Shown here: positions 13,239 to 24,217 of the stretch, piece after piece
Layout of the letters: the number at the start of each line of letters is the position of its first letter
How positions within the stretch are numbered: the stretch's first letter is position 1
From: Symsagittifera roscoffensis
Lineage: Eukaryota > Xenacoelomorpha > Acoela > Convolutidae
NCBI RefSeq assembly: GCF_963678635.1
Contig: NC_087063.1
Location: 19,019,814 to 19,083,813 of the forward strand
DNA length: 64,000 nucleotides
Direction of reading: 5' to 3'
The notes under the pieces: model-generated
Seen by the model: only the letters and a program-made list of their open reading frames with translations
Told to the model about the DNA's origin: nothing
Database searches by the model: none
Translations under genes and position numbers: made by a program

Positions 13239-13401
13239 CAGTACTGTTCCAATAATACAACAGTGGAAATTTCCTGTAGTCTTCACTGGTTCAGTAATGA
13301 CTCTTTTTTTTTCGTTTCAAAAACAGTACTTACTATCGTGGCACTTACCCAGTACTGTTACAGCTCTAATTTTTTTCTGTTGCCTTTATGAAACAGTACT
13401 G
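13239..13401. other. Cluster of CAGTACTG palindromes
   Basis: Perfect CAGTACTG octamers occur at 13239, 13350 and 13394. A one-off variant (CAGTACTT) lies at 13324 and a weaker one (CAGTATTG) near 13136. The last is followed by CTTGCAAACCATTCCAGGTAAG, which has a donor-like end. The function is unknown; a binding-site cluster or a decayed tandem repeat are both possible. Confidence 0.4.
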
Positions 13402-13517
13402 GTTTTGACTTGCAAACCATTCCAGGTAAGATTTTTTTAAGGCAAAATATTTTTTTCAAACGTTATCTTTTAAAGTTTTTCCTCCACTAAGATAAACTGC
13501 ATATTATTGTTCTTAAT

Positions 13518-13915
13518 TTTGGTAACGAGTTCAACAGAATATTTGTTCTCCGGGTAATTTTTTTTCTTCAAATGTTTTTCAAACAATGTTTTTCAATTTT
13601 TTAACTACTCATTTTTGACGTAACTTTTTTATATCATTCAAAATGTATTGTTGTCCTGAGCTTTATTTTTAGAAAACTATTCACGTGTGATTTTTTTTTC
13701 TGAAAATATGAGAGTTTAAAGATTGCCATTTTTGCCAGTTTGGGTCATTTACCGCGCGCTACAGTTTGCCCTGCAAATGCGTGAGCGGAGATTTATTCCG
13801 CTTAAGAAATCGTTCCAAATTGGTTGATGCAGGCTATATGCCGTAATTGATTTGTTACTAGGAGCGAAATCGATCAGTATGTACTTTATATGGCTTGTGG
13901 AGGATAAATTTCAAA
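13518..13915 (-). mobile_element. Truncated arm of the foldback-element family
   Basis: This is the reverse complement of the internal arm of the neighbouring element at 13924-14516 (for example, 13610-13670 pairs with 14285-14340). It carries the TTGCCATTTTTGCC and GCGCGC blocks of the family but lacks its own terminal repeat. It lies head to head with its neighbour, giving an imperfect palindrome of about 900 bp. Confidence 0.65.
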
Positions 13916-13923
13916 TTTAAAAC

Positions 13924-14516
13924 AAGACTGCTCGTGAATATTCCGACTGCCTTTTAAGGTCTATGGAGCAGAAATAACATGAAAAATTTTAATGTAATAG
14001 AAAAAAATTGAAATTTCTTTTTATAATTTGAGATTTTTTGTGCAAATCATCCCCCACACGTCATATAAAATTCAATGTTTGCTCTCAGTAACAAATCGAT
14101 TGTGGCAAACAAGCTTTGTTCAACCATTTTGGAAGAATTTTGAGAGGATTAAATCTCCGCTTACCCGTTAATAGCGCGAAATATGTCGCGCGTTGATTGT
14201 CCCTAATTGGCCAAAATGGCAATCTGTAAACCCCGATAACAATACAAAAAATGATCACAGGTGAAATATCTTTTAAATTTAAGCTGAGGACAACAATACC
14301 TTTCGAATGATATATAAAAAACTCTGTCAAAAATGGCTAGTTAAAAAGTCGAAATTTGTCTGAAGAAATATTCCGTTTTTTTTCGTTACGAAAGTCGGAC
14401 ACAAAAAAAGTGTTCATTTTCTTCTATTAAAATTAATTTTTTCATTTTATTACCGCTCCATAGACCTCAGTAGTCATTCAGAACATTCAGGGCTTCGCCC
14501 TGATACGAGCAGTCTT
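13924..14516 (+). mobile_element. Short, single-arm foldback/TIR element
   Basis: Its ends are inverted repeats of about 65 bp: it opens AAGACTGCTCG, with GGTCTATGGAGCAG about 40 bases in, and closes with CTCCATAGACCT, then CAGGGCTTCGCCCTGA and CGAGCAGTCTT. The interior equals one arm of the long palindrome at 27575-28728. It has no coding capacity, so it must be non-autonomous. No target duplication was identified. Confidence 0.7.
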
Positions 14517-15172
14517 ATTTTCTTTGAAATTCGAAAGTTTGTAGTTTTTGTTCATTTGCGTTCATTGACAATCTAACCATTTGATAATCTAACCACCTAT
14601 TGAGCGTGCGTTGAAGCATCTAGCGTATAGTGCCATTGAGTTGATCGATCGGAAAAGGCCTTAAGATCATCTTTTAATCATCGTCTCCTTTTCTTGACCC
14701 TCATTTGTTTCTTCGCTTGAGTTTTTGAAAAGCTTTTCAAAATGATAATCAAAACGAAACACTTTTTCAGCCTGCGAAGTCTCGTTATTTTCCTATATAC
14801 TATCGCTTTTTCTCCAACTATGGTTTGCTGCGTTTTGTATTGAGTACATAACAACCCATCAATTATTCAATCCACTATTCGTTCAAATTGCACTTCTCAC
14901 ACGCACCTGTTCATAAAACTTCACTCCAATTCAAATTTCCCTCCATAAATACAGTTTTTCCTCTGTTTTGAGAAGTTTTCCAACATTTCCATATGCTGTT
15001 TGCTTTTGAAGAGCAAACAAGAATTTTCAAATTATATAAAGGAATAATTTCTAAGCTCTATAAAATGTTTTAAAGTTCAACTGTTTTTTGACAATTTTTG
15101 CTGAATTAATAACAGTTCAATTTGCTACATCTTCAATTTGTATTTTGACCACATAAAACAAATCTATACAAG

Positions 15173-18100
15173 ATGGGTAAGCGAATGACTCTCAAACTTG
15201 TGAGTCTCCGTTCGGTGATTCTGTACCTGTCGGCTTTTCTCACTCTCTGCTTCATGGTCATGTGTCTTCTCTCAGCCTGGTTCAGCATGGTCGCCCTGAA
15301 AGAGAAAATAGGAGTGTACATGAACGAGTTCAAAGCAGCCAAAGTTGAGAGCTACGAAGCGCCGGCTATCCTATTCCTCGCTAACGGGCTCTACACGTTC
15401 GAATGTATTACCAGTCACTTTCGGTTCGACCCGAGACCCGACAACAGTGACTTCGATTTCGAAAATCGAGACCCCGAGGATCCGAGACTGCGAATTCAGG
15501 AGTCGTGTCGGGAGAATTCAACTCAGTACTCGGTGACACTAGCCGATTTGACTGAGTTCGAGGACATCATAAGTTCGTTTCCCGATTGGCTGCAGAAGAA
15601 TTTGGTGACGACGACTGATGACTCGGCTTGTCAGGCGGGTGACGAAGAGGCGGACGCGAAGAAGAAGAGACTGAAGAGGAGGAGGAGGGATCACACTGAT
15701 GACCTGAACAGATGTGACGGCAGGTAAGATAAAGCTGAGATTTGAAATGCAAGTGAAATACGAGGAAAAGCAAGATTGGTTCTTGTTTTCTGTTCCTGCT
15801 TCTGCCATCAATACAAGTGAATGATTCTATAAAAATTTCAAGTGTCAATGAAGGAATTAAAAACAGTTTTTAGGTCGGGTGCTTTTTACAGGGAAAAAAT
15901 TCTTAAAAACTGTTCACGCTAAAATTTGAAAAAAACCTCGGCGCAAGAAAAAAGCTTTGCATAAACAAAAATTATGTTTATCGTGTTTTCTCAAATTGGT
16001 TTAGTTTTGTTGACGATTTGTTTTTTCTTTGAAACTGTCTATTGGCTATTTTTTTCTTTGATTAATTGTATTTTTTTGGTATTTTTTTTATTTTCCAATT
16101 CTCTCAAATCCAGTTTGAAATTTTTTTGGTCTCACTTTTTTGAAAAAAGTTCACTTCTTTGAAATGTTGTTTTTATTATTTCTCTCCTTGGTATGAGTTA
16201 CCAATAATAATTTGCTTTTGATCAAAAATATTTTTAATTTTTCGGTCGACTTTTTAGATGAAAATGTTGTTCTTTTTTCTTTTTTTTATATGCATTTTTT
16301 CTTTATTGCGAATGGCGCGAAAATCCGCTTCACCTCTGTCTAACACCCGCTCACAACCAGTTTTGACACCCCAAGTTTTTCTAAAACTATCATTTTTTAA
16401 AACCGAACAAGTCGGCAAAGAATAAAAAACTTTAGCGCTGATTCAGGGTTTACAAATGGATTATTTATCCAGGATCATCCAGGATTCACATCTGTCTAAC
16501 ACGCGCTCACAACCAGTTTTGAAACCCCAAGTTTTTCTAAAACTATCATTTTTTAAAACCGAACAAGTCGGCAAAGAATAAAAAACTTTAGCGCTGATTC
16601 AGGGTTTACAAATGGATTATTTATCCAGGATCATCCAGGATTCACATCTGTCTAACACGCGCTCACAACCAGTTTTGAAACCCCGAGTTTTTCTAAAACT
16701 ATCATTTTTTAAAACCGATCTGCTAAGTTGAGGAATAAATGAATGTTAAAAATGAACTCTGAAGTTTATCAACAAAAAAAAAGATGAGACAACGCCAGTT
16801 TTGCTCCATTTGAAAAAATCAAATCAAACAAGTGATCGTATAGAACAATTTTTGAAATCTTTCATTAGATCATTCAAATAATCGGGAAGGAATGTTGAAT
16901 GAAATGGAGACGTTTCTGATCCAGACAGTGAACCTGATAGGCAATTATGAAAGCCAGTAAAACAAACAACGCAGAAGCAAAACACTTAATGAGAAGAAAA
17001 TTTTTAGCCGAAAACTGCAACCCCTTTTGTAACAAAAGTTTTTATAACGCTCGATTTAAGGGCATGCAATTTGTGAAATAATTATTTTTTTACTGCCTAA
17101 TTCGTTCAATTGCCCTCCAAAATGTTCATTTACTGCCTAATTCGTTCAATTGCCCTCCAAAACGTTCATTTAAATTGTTTTGCTCTTTATTAAGTTAACC
17201 TTTTTTATCAATGCAACGACCCTGAACATTCTTAATTGTCACTGAATTACAGCTACGTCAAGGCTGAAAAAACACTGCAATTACCTGATTTTTCACCGAA
17301 TTGGCGCTATTTCAAAGCTAAAAACCGTCGCAAAAACCCTGAATATCCCATCCCTGTTTCTTCTGTGATCATAAGTTCATTTTGACTAAAATAGAAAATT
17401 GTAATCAAAATTAGTTAGAGGCAAAATCAAAGCAACCAAAAATCACTAATGGGTACAATTTAAAAATATAGCTCCAATAAATTCATTGTTTTTGCCAAAA
17501 AATTGCAACAAAGTCTTATTTTTTCTACAGATTCCTCTAAAAACCCAATTTTTTTTAAATACAGTAATTGAAAACATTACTAGAAAAAAGAAATTTTTAT
17601 ATTTTGTTTCCAATAATTTCAATAGGAGAAATGTAGAATTTCAAGGGATTCTATGGGGAGAATACAAGTTTTTATTTTAATTATCTGCCGAAAACAGAAA
17701 ACCCAAAATTCATTTAATTAGGAACTCTGAAGGTGCTCTTCCGTTTTTCATGTCACTGAAGCCGCCGTGTCGCATCCGAACATCATTAAAAACCTTCTGA
17801 GGTGCCAAATCTGCGAAGGTCGAGCCTGGTAGATTTCAAAGCGAGTGAAACAAACTGAAATCACACTTGAATATGAAAGCATACCCACAGACGCAAACAC
17901 ACACAAACACACACACACACACACACAAACGCACTCAGACACGCACACACGAAAGCATTCTCACACATGAAAGCACACACAAATAAGAAAGCACCACACG
18001 CACACACTCGAAAGCACACACGCACAAGAAAGCACACAAACACACGCGAAAGCACACACACAGGAAAGCGCACGCACACAAGAAATCAAGAAAACTCACA

Positions 18101-21100
18101 CAAACGCGAACACATACACGCACGAAAGCTCACATACATACAACACGAATGCATTAAAAAGAGGAAACAAACACTTGAGATATAAAATCAGGTGGCACAA
18201 ATTGGGAAATTTGTTTTGCTATATTAGAAAGAACTTGAAAGTTAGTTTATAATTCGCAGGTTTCAATTTTGGGCTACATGATTTTTTCCCCAGATTTATT
18301 ATAATGACATCATTCGAAAACTCTATTTCTATAGAATTTTTTATGACCGTACTAATTAAAAAACTAAAACCTGGCATAATTTTTAACGTTTTTCAATGGT
18401 TTTTGCATGTGTTTAGCTTAAATGTTTTTTTTTCAAAACAAGTCGGCAAAAAATAAAAAACTTTAGCGCTGATTCAGGGTTTGCAAATGGCTTATTTATC
18501 CAGGATCATCGCTGAAAAATATAGCCTTGAAATATCCCTCGCAGAAAAATTCGCAGAAAAATTCATAAAACTGGATTATCTCTAAACCAGCGATAGGTAT
18601 CTATGACAGGTAAACCCGGGTATTAAAATTTTTATCATCGTTGTTGCAGTAAATCCAATATTTATTCGCAACTTGTTATTATAGCGGTCTTTTTAATGTT
18701 AATATCAATTTTTCTCTAATCTGTAGCTTATCTTCATTTAGTTCCTGTTTTTCAAGAACATGACAAAGAATTTTAAAAAATGTATTAGTTTTTTATTTGA
18801 AAATGTTTATATAAGCTATTTCAATTTCAGTTTTATATTAAAATAAATTTTGAGCTTTTGGTGCTAGAGAAAAACTAGCTTCAAAAGTTTGCACTATACT
18901 CATTGGCTATACTTGCTTTGCTCTAGATTGAATTAAAGTGCCAATTTTTTATAACGAGTTTTCTGTCTTTTTAAGATCAAAGGAATCAAGAATGAAACGG
19001 CTTTTATATGATTCATGGCTCGACCCGATCTATCGTTGATTTCTGTAATCTGAATAAGCGTAGAAAACAAACAAAAAAATAGAAAAACACCCCAAAAACT
19101 TACCTCTTTTCAACTTCGTGCCCGAAACAAAACTATACTGATTTTTTTCGGATCGATTAATCGGCTAACCAGTTTGTGCCACATCTGTTCTATACTGTTT
19201 TTTGTATTTTGTTGCAGGTGTTCCAAGATCTGGAGCTGTGCAAATGAGCCACAGGTCTGCGTGGACGACCACACATTCGAGATCTGCTTCAGCTCCACCC
19301 ACCGACTGGTAGATGAGGAGCCCTGTCTCACCCACAGACAGTGCATTGGCACAGTGCCCAAGTTCCCTGCCGCCTGTGGCCAGTGGATAGAGTGCATGCA
19401 CCCCGACAGGATGGACGAGGTCCGCTGTCTTCCTGTGTGGGATTGTTTTTACTCTGGTATGAATAAATTCTCATTGAAAATCTTGGATCTATTAATCTAT
19501 TTCGCCCCTACCTGGGTCGAGACGGTGATGAATGGGTTAAGTCTCCGCCTCTCAATCGAAAGGTCGGATGTTCGAGGCCCACCATGATCCGTGCTCGTTG
19601 CTTGAGGGTGAAGCAGCATTACCCAGCCCAGAAAAATAGCCAAAAATGCATGTAAATCCTAACCAGGGGCACAACGGCGGTTCTCCGTGAAGAGCTGAAC
19701 AGCTTGTATGTTGGTCCTTTCCCTTGTGGATAAATCGTCTTAGACTTTTTATGAGTGACCAGCGAATGAGCCTAATTTTAAGTAAGATTCGTCCTTGTAG
19801 TTATCATGGAAAAAATGAGCCCAATGAGGATCCCACTCGAAAAATTGGGCCCGCTCATGGAAAAATCGGGACCAATTTGCTGAAAATTCGACTCAATAAC
19901 ACCCTGTTTATGGAAACAAATAGGAGCAATAATTAAATGCCCAGTTTTTAGAACGATTGGTTCCGCGACCCCAGCCCGCCCCCCAGACCGCTCCCTAAAC
20001 CGCGCGTTATCCCGAGTTATCAAGACCTAATGGAGTCCAATGCATCCCAATTTTTGTACATTGGGCTCATTAATTGGGCTGATTTTTTCGTAAATTGCGC
20101 CCTTTCATGAGAAATCGGGGATCAAAAATTGGGCTCATGGTACCAAAACTAGTTCTTCGAGCAACTTGAACCGACTCATTGAGATTCTAAGTCCACTGTG
20201 TTATGACTCTGTTCTACCAACGCTTGGAGTTACCATGGGCCCATTGTGTATCCAAATGGACCCATTTGTATAACTGATCAGGTCCATTGTATAGGCAAAG
20301 AAAGAATTTATTGTACGTACATTATTTGCGTATGCTTAACAATTGGTTGAGCCCTTTATAGAAAGATACTTTTTTTGGTAACCACAGGGGGTTGAATAGT
20401 TTGAATAGTTATGAAGGGAGCCCTAATGTTGTTAGCTATCGCCCTTCTGAAAAAATGAGGACTATGAAAATGAGTACTCTGCGACTTTGAAAAAAAAGAG
20501 GAATGTATATACTTGGGGTGGTGATTCAGATCAATAATTGCAAGGTAAGCTAAATTGCTCTCCTTATATTTTAGACTGCAAAAAGTAGCGTTTGTTTTCA
20601 ATTTCTTGTTTCTCAACCAGATCAAATCTTGTTTCAGTGGTGATTGAGTCTAATTAGAAGCAAAACTCTTAGATAATACAATAGCTGAGATAGTTAAGAT
20701 AACAGCTGGGCAATTTTTGTCTCATGTTTTATAAATTGAAAGCATCTTTACAAATTTTTGTCGCACGGAAAGCCTTAATCTGCAGGCTACCAAAATGTAA
20801 CTATCTTTTGATCAAATTAGTCGGTTTGAGTCAATCTTATTGGCTGTTTTATTATGTTTGCAGGTGAGCGTGAGTTCGGCACCCTGTGCTACGACATCTT
20901 CCAGTGTCTGGAAGACCAGGTGCAGGACCAGTGCGAGATCCTCACCACTGCAGAGCCGGAACAGATCTCGGAGGAGCAGCTCACTCAGGCATGTGATGGA
21001 GTGGGGGAGCTGTACTCTTCCCAACCTGGATTGGCAGAGCTGGACAACCAACCCCTGAAGCTAATCATCATGCGGGTTAGCTCCAGTGCAACTTTTTCCC

Positions 21101-24100
21101 ATAGCAGTTTTTAGCAAGAGTGAAAACGGATTTTAAAAATTGTCCACCTTTAAAAAATGTATGCACCCCAGGCCTTTTCTTCAATATAAAAGGTGCTGAA
21201 TTTTTTTTAAAGAAATTTTCATCAAAAATGAAATTTTTCAGCGCTCTCGCCGTCCACAAAAATTATCATAAATCAGCGCCCATAGAAGCCCCCGTCCCCA
21301 ATCAACTTATGCGTTACAGGGTCCTTCGGAGTACAAGCAGCGAGATTTCATTTTCGCCTCTCTCCGCCCGGCAGACACGGAGACGGGGGTGTGGGCCACG
21401 CTGCATCCCAGCTACGACGAACTACTCGAAAAGTTCCAAACACTCGACAAGTTCTCCTTCCTTGGATTCGTAAGTGCAAAGCTCCTAATCATGTGTTAAA
21501 GTTATTTCAGATCTACTTTAATTAGACCCATTGCAAAAATGCTGCGGCTTCAAGAACGTAAAATTGGTTCCGTTGCTTTGTGGATACTGGAAGACATAAG
21601 TAAGCTAATGCAAATGCTGTTTATGAAGATTCAAAAGACCAAAAAAGCTTTCAGGGCCTATTTATATCTTAGAGGCCCATCATACTTATACCATATCTCC
21701 TTTTAGTGTCAAAATGAGTGCGCATTCACAAATTATGAACCTACCAAAGATGTGAATATGAACTGCTCTTAGACATGATTTCAACAGGTTAGCAAGATGT
21801 ACTAAGAGTATTGAGGAGGCGGAATTGTGAAGTACATCAAAGTAGTATTTGATCGAAATTAAACAAAAAAACATGCCAATTTTTTTGTTATTTAAAGTGC
21901 ATTTGCTGCTCAAAAACCGATATTAACGTCGCTGATTAACGTTTTCAAGTGTCACAGCCCTACATTTTAAGATAACTGAAAGATCCATTTGCTCAAGGAT
22001 TTAAATTAAATCCGTTTGCTCATCATTATCGCTCATCATTGTCGTCTTTAACACAATGTGGCACAATTCGTTACAAAGCACTGGCTTGAAGCAGGTGCGG
22101 ATCTAGGATTTTCTCGAGGGAGGGGGAGGCGAATTTTCAAAAAATTTTGAAAATTTTTTGGTCGATCAAATTGGTTTTTCGAGCTCTCCCAAAGCTGTTA
22201 AAAAGACTGTGTTTTTGCTACATTTTTTTGCGCCGCAGGCAAATTTTTTCAAAAAAACAAGCCAAAAAGGCGTTTTTTGGCATTTTGTGGAAAACTTTGA
22301 CCAAAAAATCGCGTTTTTTGGCGCGCGTTCCGCTCCCCCTTCAAAATTAGTATATATTGGCGCCCAAGGCGCCTTTAGAAAAATTTTTGGGTCCGTCAGC
22401 CAAAATTGGATATCTCAAAAAAAGTACAAAGGGAGACCCTTTGGGTCGGCAGTGGGTCGAATCCCTGAAGGGAAGGGGAAAGTCCGCCTCCTAAATCCGC
22501 CCCTGGCTTGAAGTTATCTGCACGCAATGTATTTATTGGGCGTGTGTGAAAGTAGTGTTCGAATGTGTTTGGTTAGATCGTGGGGGATTTCCGGTGGACT
22601 TTTCTGGCGCGTGAGTTCCGCTCCTACAACTTCATGACCAAAACACTCTACAAGGTCAACGAGCTCATCGATTCCATCAGGTATCTAGTCGGTTTTGCCC
22701 CTCTTTTAAAGTAATTGCATTTAATATATTGCTCAAATTTTTAGTAGGGTCAAAATTCGCAACATGACGTCAAAATTTATTGTTTTTTTCTTCAACTGAA
22801 TTTGAAGCTGAAGCATTGAAGAAACTGAACACTGTTTATTCAAGGTTATCAGTGATTATAAATTAAAAACTACTTGTTATATGATGTCGAGATAGCAGTA
22901 TTTGATTCAAAAACCAAATTTGAACTGATTTGAAGTCGCAAACAGTACAAAATATGGACGAGAGCGCGTGAAATGTACACAGCCAAAAATGGAAGTTAGT
23001 AACTCGGAGCTTACACCTTCGTACATGATAAGAATCAGATTGAATCTTTATTGTTGCTCTTTTCTGTTTGTGTTGTGCTGTTGTGCAGCATCAGACAGGA
23101 GATCTCGATGAGCAAACTGAACATGACGGATCCGATGCAGAGCGACTACAGGCCAGTAGAGGTCTACTACTCCTGGAAGGCAAGACATCTTTTTGTTATT
23201 TCTTGCTCCTGACTCAATTTCAACTCAGCTCAATCAAACCATGTTTTTAATGATTTCTGCTAATCTTATCATAATCCGGAGCAATTTCGAAATCAGAGAT
23301 TTGTGAAACTTAAGTTTTCTTCGGCATGCATGAGTTAGGTATGGCATATATAGCTTTATCAAAAATATCGGACACCGCATTGAGTTTTTGAATCAGTTCT
23401 GACCTTCAAATTTAAATTAAACCGAAAAACATTTTCGAAATTTCGCTTTTGCTTTTTTGTCGGCATTTTATGGGTCTTTTTCTCTCAAAATTTGCATGGC
23501 AAATCGTTGTTGATTGACAAAATTTTTAAAATTGATTGCTCTGTTGAGATTAGGAAGAAATTAATATTTCCGAAAAATTGCGATCATTTTCCTTGCTTTT
23601 TTGACTGTTGAAATGCAGTTTTGAAAGTGCGATTGCAGTTTGCACGCCATTTCACTGTCTCAAGGTCATAATTATTTCAAAAAATTAAGACGTTGTCCGA
23701 TAAATCTGTTCAAAGCTACATATCTTGTTAAAAGCTGTATATGCATATTTTGTTAAAATCTGTATATCCAATTGGCTTCTAACGGTTAGAAATTTTGCAG
23801 TTTTGTATGCTATGTAGTTATGTCTTGTAGACTTTTGACTATATTGACTTTCACAAAATGGAGACTTTTAGTTTCATTAACTTTGTTAAGATTGATTGAA
23901 ATAAATATGGCCTTCAACTTGGACCGGCGAAGAATTCAAATTTAAATGGGTTGGGTAGCCAAGTTACCAACTACAGATATAATGTTTTTTCCTGTAATGG
24001 TTTGTATTTTTGTTTCCCGTTCTGTTTTATGTTGCAGGATGGCTACCAGATAGAGGGTAGGAAGTTCATCGCGGTGACTGTATGGGACGCCTTTTCCTTC

Positions 24101-24217
24101 GTGGCCGCCACTCTTCTGATGTTGGAGAGGGCATGGCTCACTTGGGGCAGACTGATGAACAAAGTGGTGGATGCCAATGCCAAGCGAATCATGCAGAAGT
24201 ACCAGGTACACCACTAG
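15173..24217 (+). CDS. PACC1: PACC1/TMEM206-like proton-activated chloride channel
   Basis: Seven exons join in phase: 15173-15723, 19218-19456, 20864-21075, 21320-21469, 22577-22680, 23089-23179 and 24038-24205 (505 codons), with an in-frame TAG at 24215-24217 if the last donor is not used. A first membrane helix lies at about residues 11-35 and a second in exon 7 (AVTVWDAFSFVAATLLML). Between them is a large extracellular part. Segments resembling the vertebrate channel are SYEAPAILF just after helix 1, YKQRDFIFASLR in exon 4, FRWTFLAREF in exon 5 and VEVYYSWKDGY before helix 2. That two-helix, large-loop layout is the PACC1 fold, an acid-opened trimeric chloride channel. It is longer than the roughly 350 residues of vertebrate PACC1, mainly from a cysteine-rich insertion (about ten Cys in exon 2, four in exon 3). 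The intron after exon 6 begins GC rather than GT. Family assignment is by remembered similarity, not a search. Confidence 0.65.
16331..16720. repeat. Tandem repeat, 156-bp unit, about 2.5 copies
   Basis: Unit starts at about 16331, 16487 and 16643 all read CACMTCTGTCTAACAC, followed by GCTCACAACCAGTTTTG. Copies differ by only a few bases. Each full unit contains ACTTTAGCGCTGATTCAGGG and two ATCCAGGATC-type motifs near its end. The array ends in the third unit after AAAACCGA. Confidence 0.9.
17091..17170. repeat. Exact-type tandem duplication, 40-bp unit
   Basis: Two adjacent 40-base units beginning TACTGCCTAATTCGTTC differ by one base (AAAATGTTC versus AAAACGTTC). This is a local slippage-type duplication with no apparent function. 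Confidence 0.85.
17885..18150. repeat. AC-rich minisatellite
   Basis: It is an impure (AC)n tract punctuated by GAAAGCACACAC and ACACGAAAGC-like units. The G-free, purine/pyrimidine-alternating composition creates long but meaningless open frames on both strands. It sits in an intron of the channel gene and is likely length-polymorphic. Confidence 0.85.
18430..18511. repeat. Dispersed fragment of the 156-bp unit
   Basis: It matches the middle of the 16331-16720 repeat unit (AACAAGTCGGCAAARAATAA through ATCCAGGATCATC) with a few substitutions, about 1.7 kb downstream of the array. The unit is therefore dispersed as well as tandem. Confidence 0.75.
19457..20863. other. PACC1-like intron with a SINE and an inverted motif cluster
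   Basis: Beyond the SINE at 19505-19740, positions about 19800-20150 contain several copies of ATTGGGCTCAT and its reverse complement, giving an imperfect inverted arrangement around a GC-rich core (CCCCAGCCCGCCCCCCAG). No coding sequence was seen. Confidence 0.5.
19505..19740 (+). mobile_element. tRNA-derived SINE (Ser/Leu-type head)
   Basis: The head contains a GAATGGGTTAAG A-box-like segment, a CTCTCAATCGAAAGGTCG stretch and a GATGTTCGAGGCC B-box, the pattern of a class II tRNA (Ser or Leu type). About 150 bp of unrelated body follows. The A box departs from consensus. No clear poly-A tail or target duplication was found, so the right end is approximate. Confidence 0.55.
22092..22505 (+). 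mobile_element. hAT-type MITE (copy B) with 8-bp target duplication
   Basis: It runs from CAGGTGCGGATCTAGGA to TCCTAAATCCGCCCCTG, 17-bp terminal inverted repeats with two mismatches. It is flanked on both sides by GCTTGAAG (22084-22091 and 22506-22513), an 8-bp target duplication, which with CAG...CTG ends is the signature of hAT transposition. There is no transposase. It lies in the PACC1-like intron between exons 4 and 5 and is the best-preserved of the four copies here. Confidence 0.85.

Larger units (their letters stand above)
11257..15172. other. Intergenic region between MSH5 and the PACC1-like gene
   Basis: It holds a solo LTR (11755-12626), a cluster of CAGTACTG palindromes (13239-13401), and two abutting foldback-family copies (13518-14516). 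A 123-codon open frame at 13069-13440 overlaps the palindrome cluster and has no recognisable domain. The last 650 bp before 15173 should include the promoter of the channel gene, but I could not single out a core promoter element. Confidence 0.6.
15724..19217. other. First PACC1-like intron, rich in tandem repeats
   Basis: The donor GTAAGA at 15724 pairs with the acceptor TTGCAG ending at 19217, completing an AGG codon. It contains 156-bp tandem repeats (16331-16720), a 40-bp tandem duplication (17091-17170), an AC-rich minisatellite (17885-18150) and a stray fragment of the 156-bp unit (18430-18511). I see no gene. Confidence 0.65.

Noticed and set aside
13069-13440. 123-codon open frame ahead of the channel gene
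   Set aside because: Hydrophobic by composition (T-rich DNA), overlaps the palindrome cluster, no recognisable similarity.
16331-16720. A CRISPR-like array
   Set aside because: The 156-bp unit repeats as a whole without unique spacers; eukaryotic tandem repeat.
17748-18185. Cys/Val-rich open frames on both strands
   Set aside because: They are translations of the AC-rich minisatellite and have no independent support.
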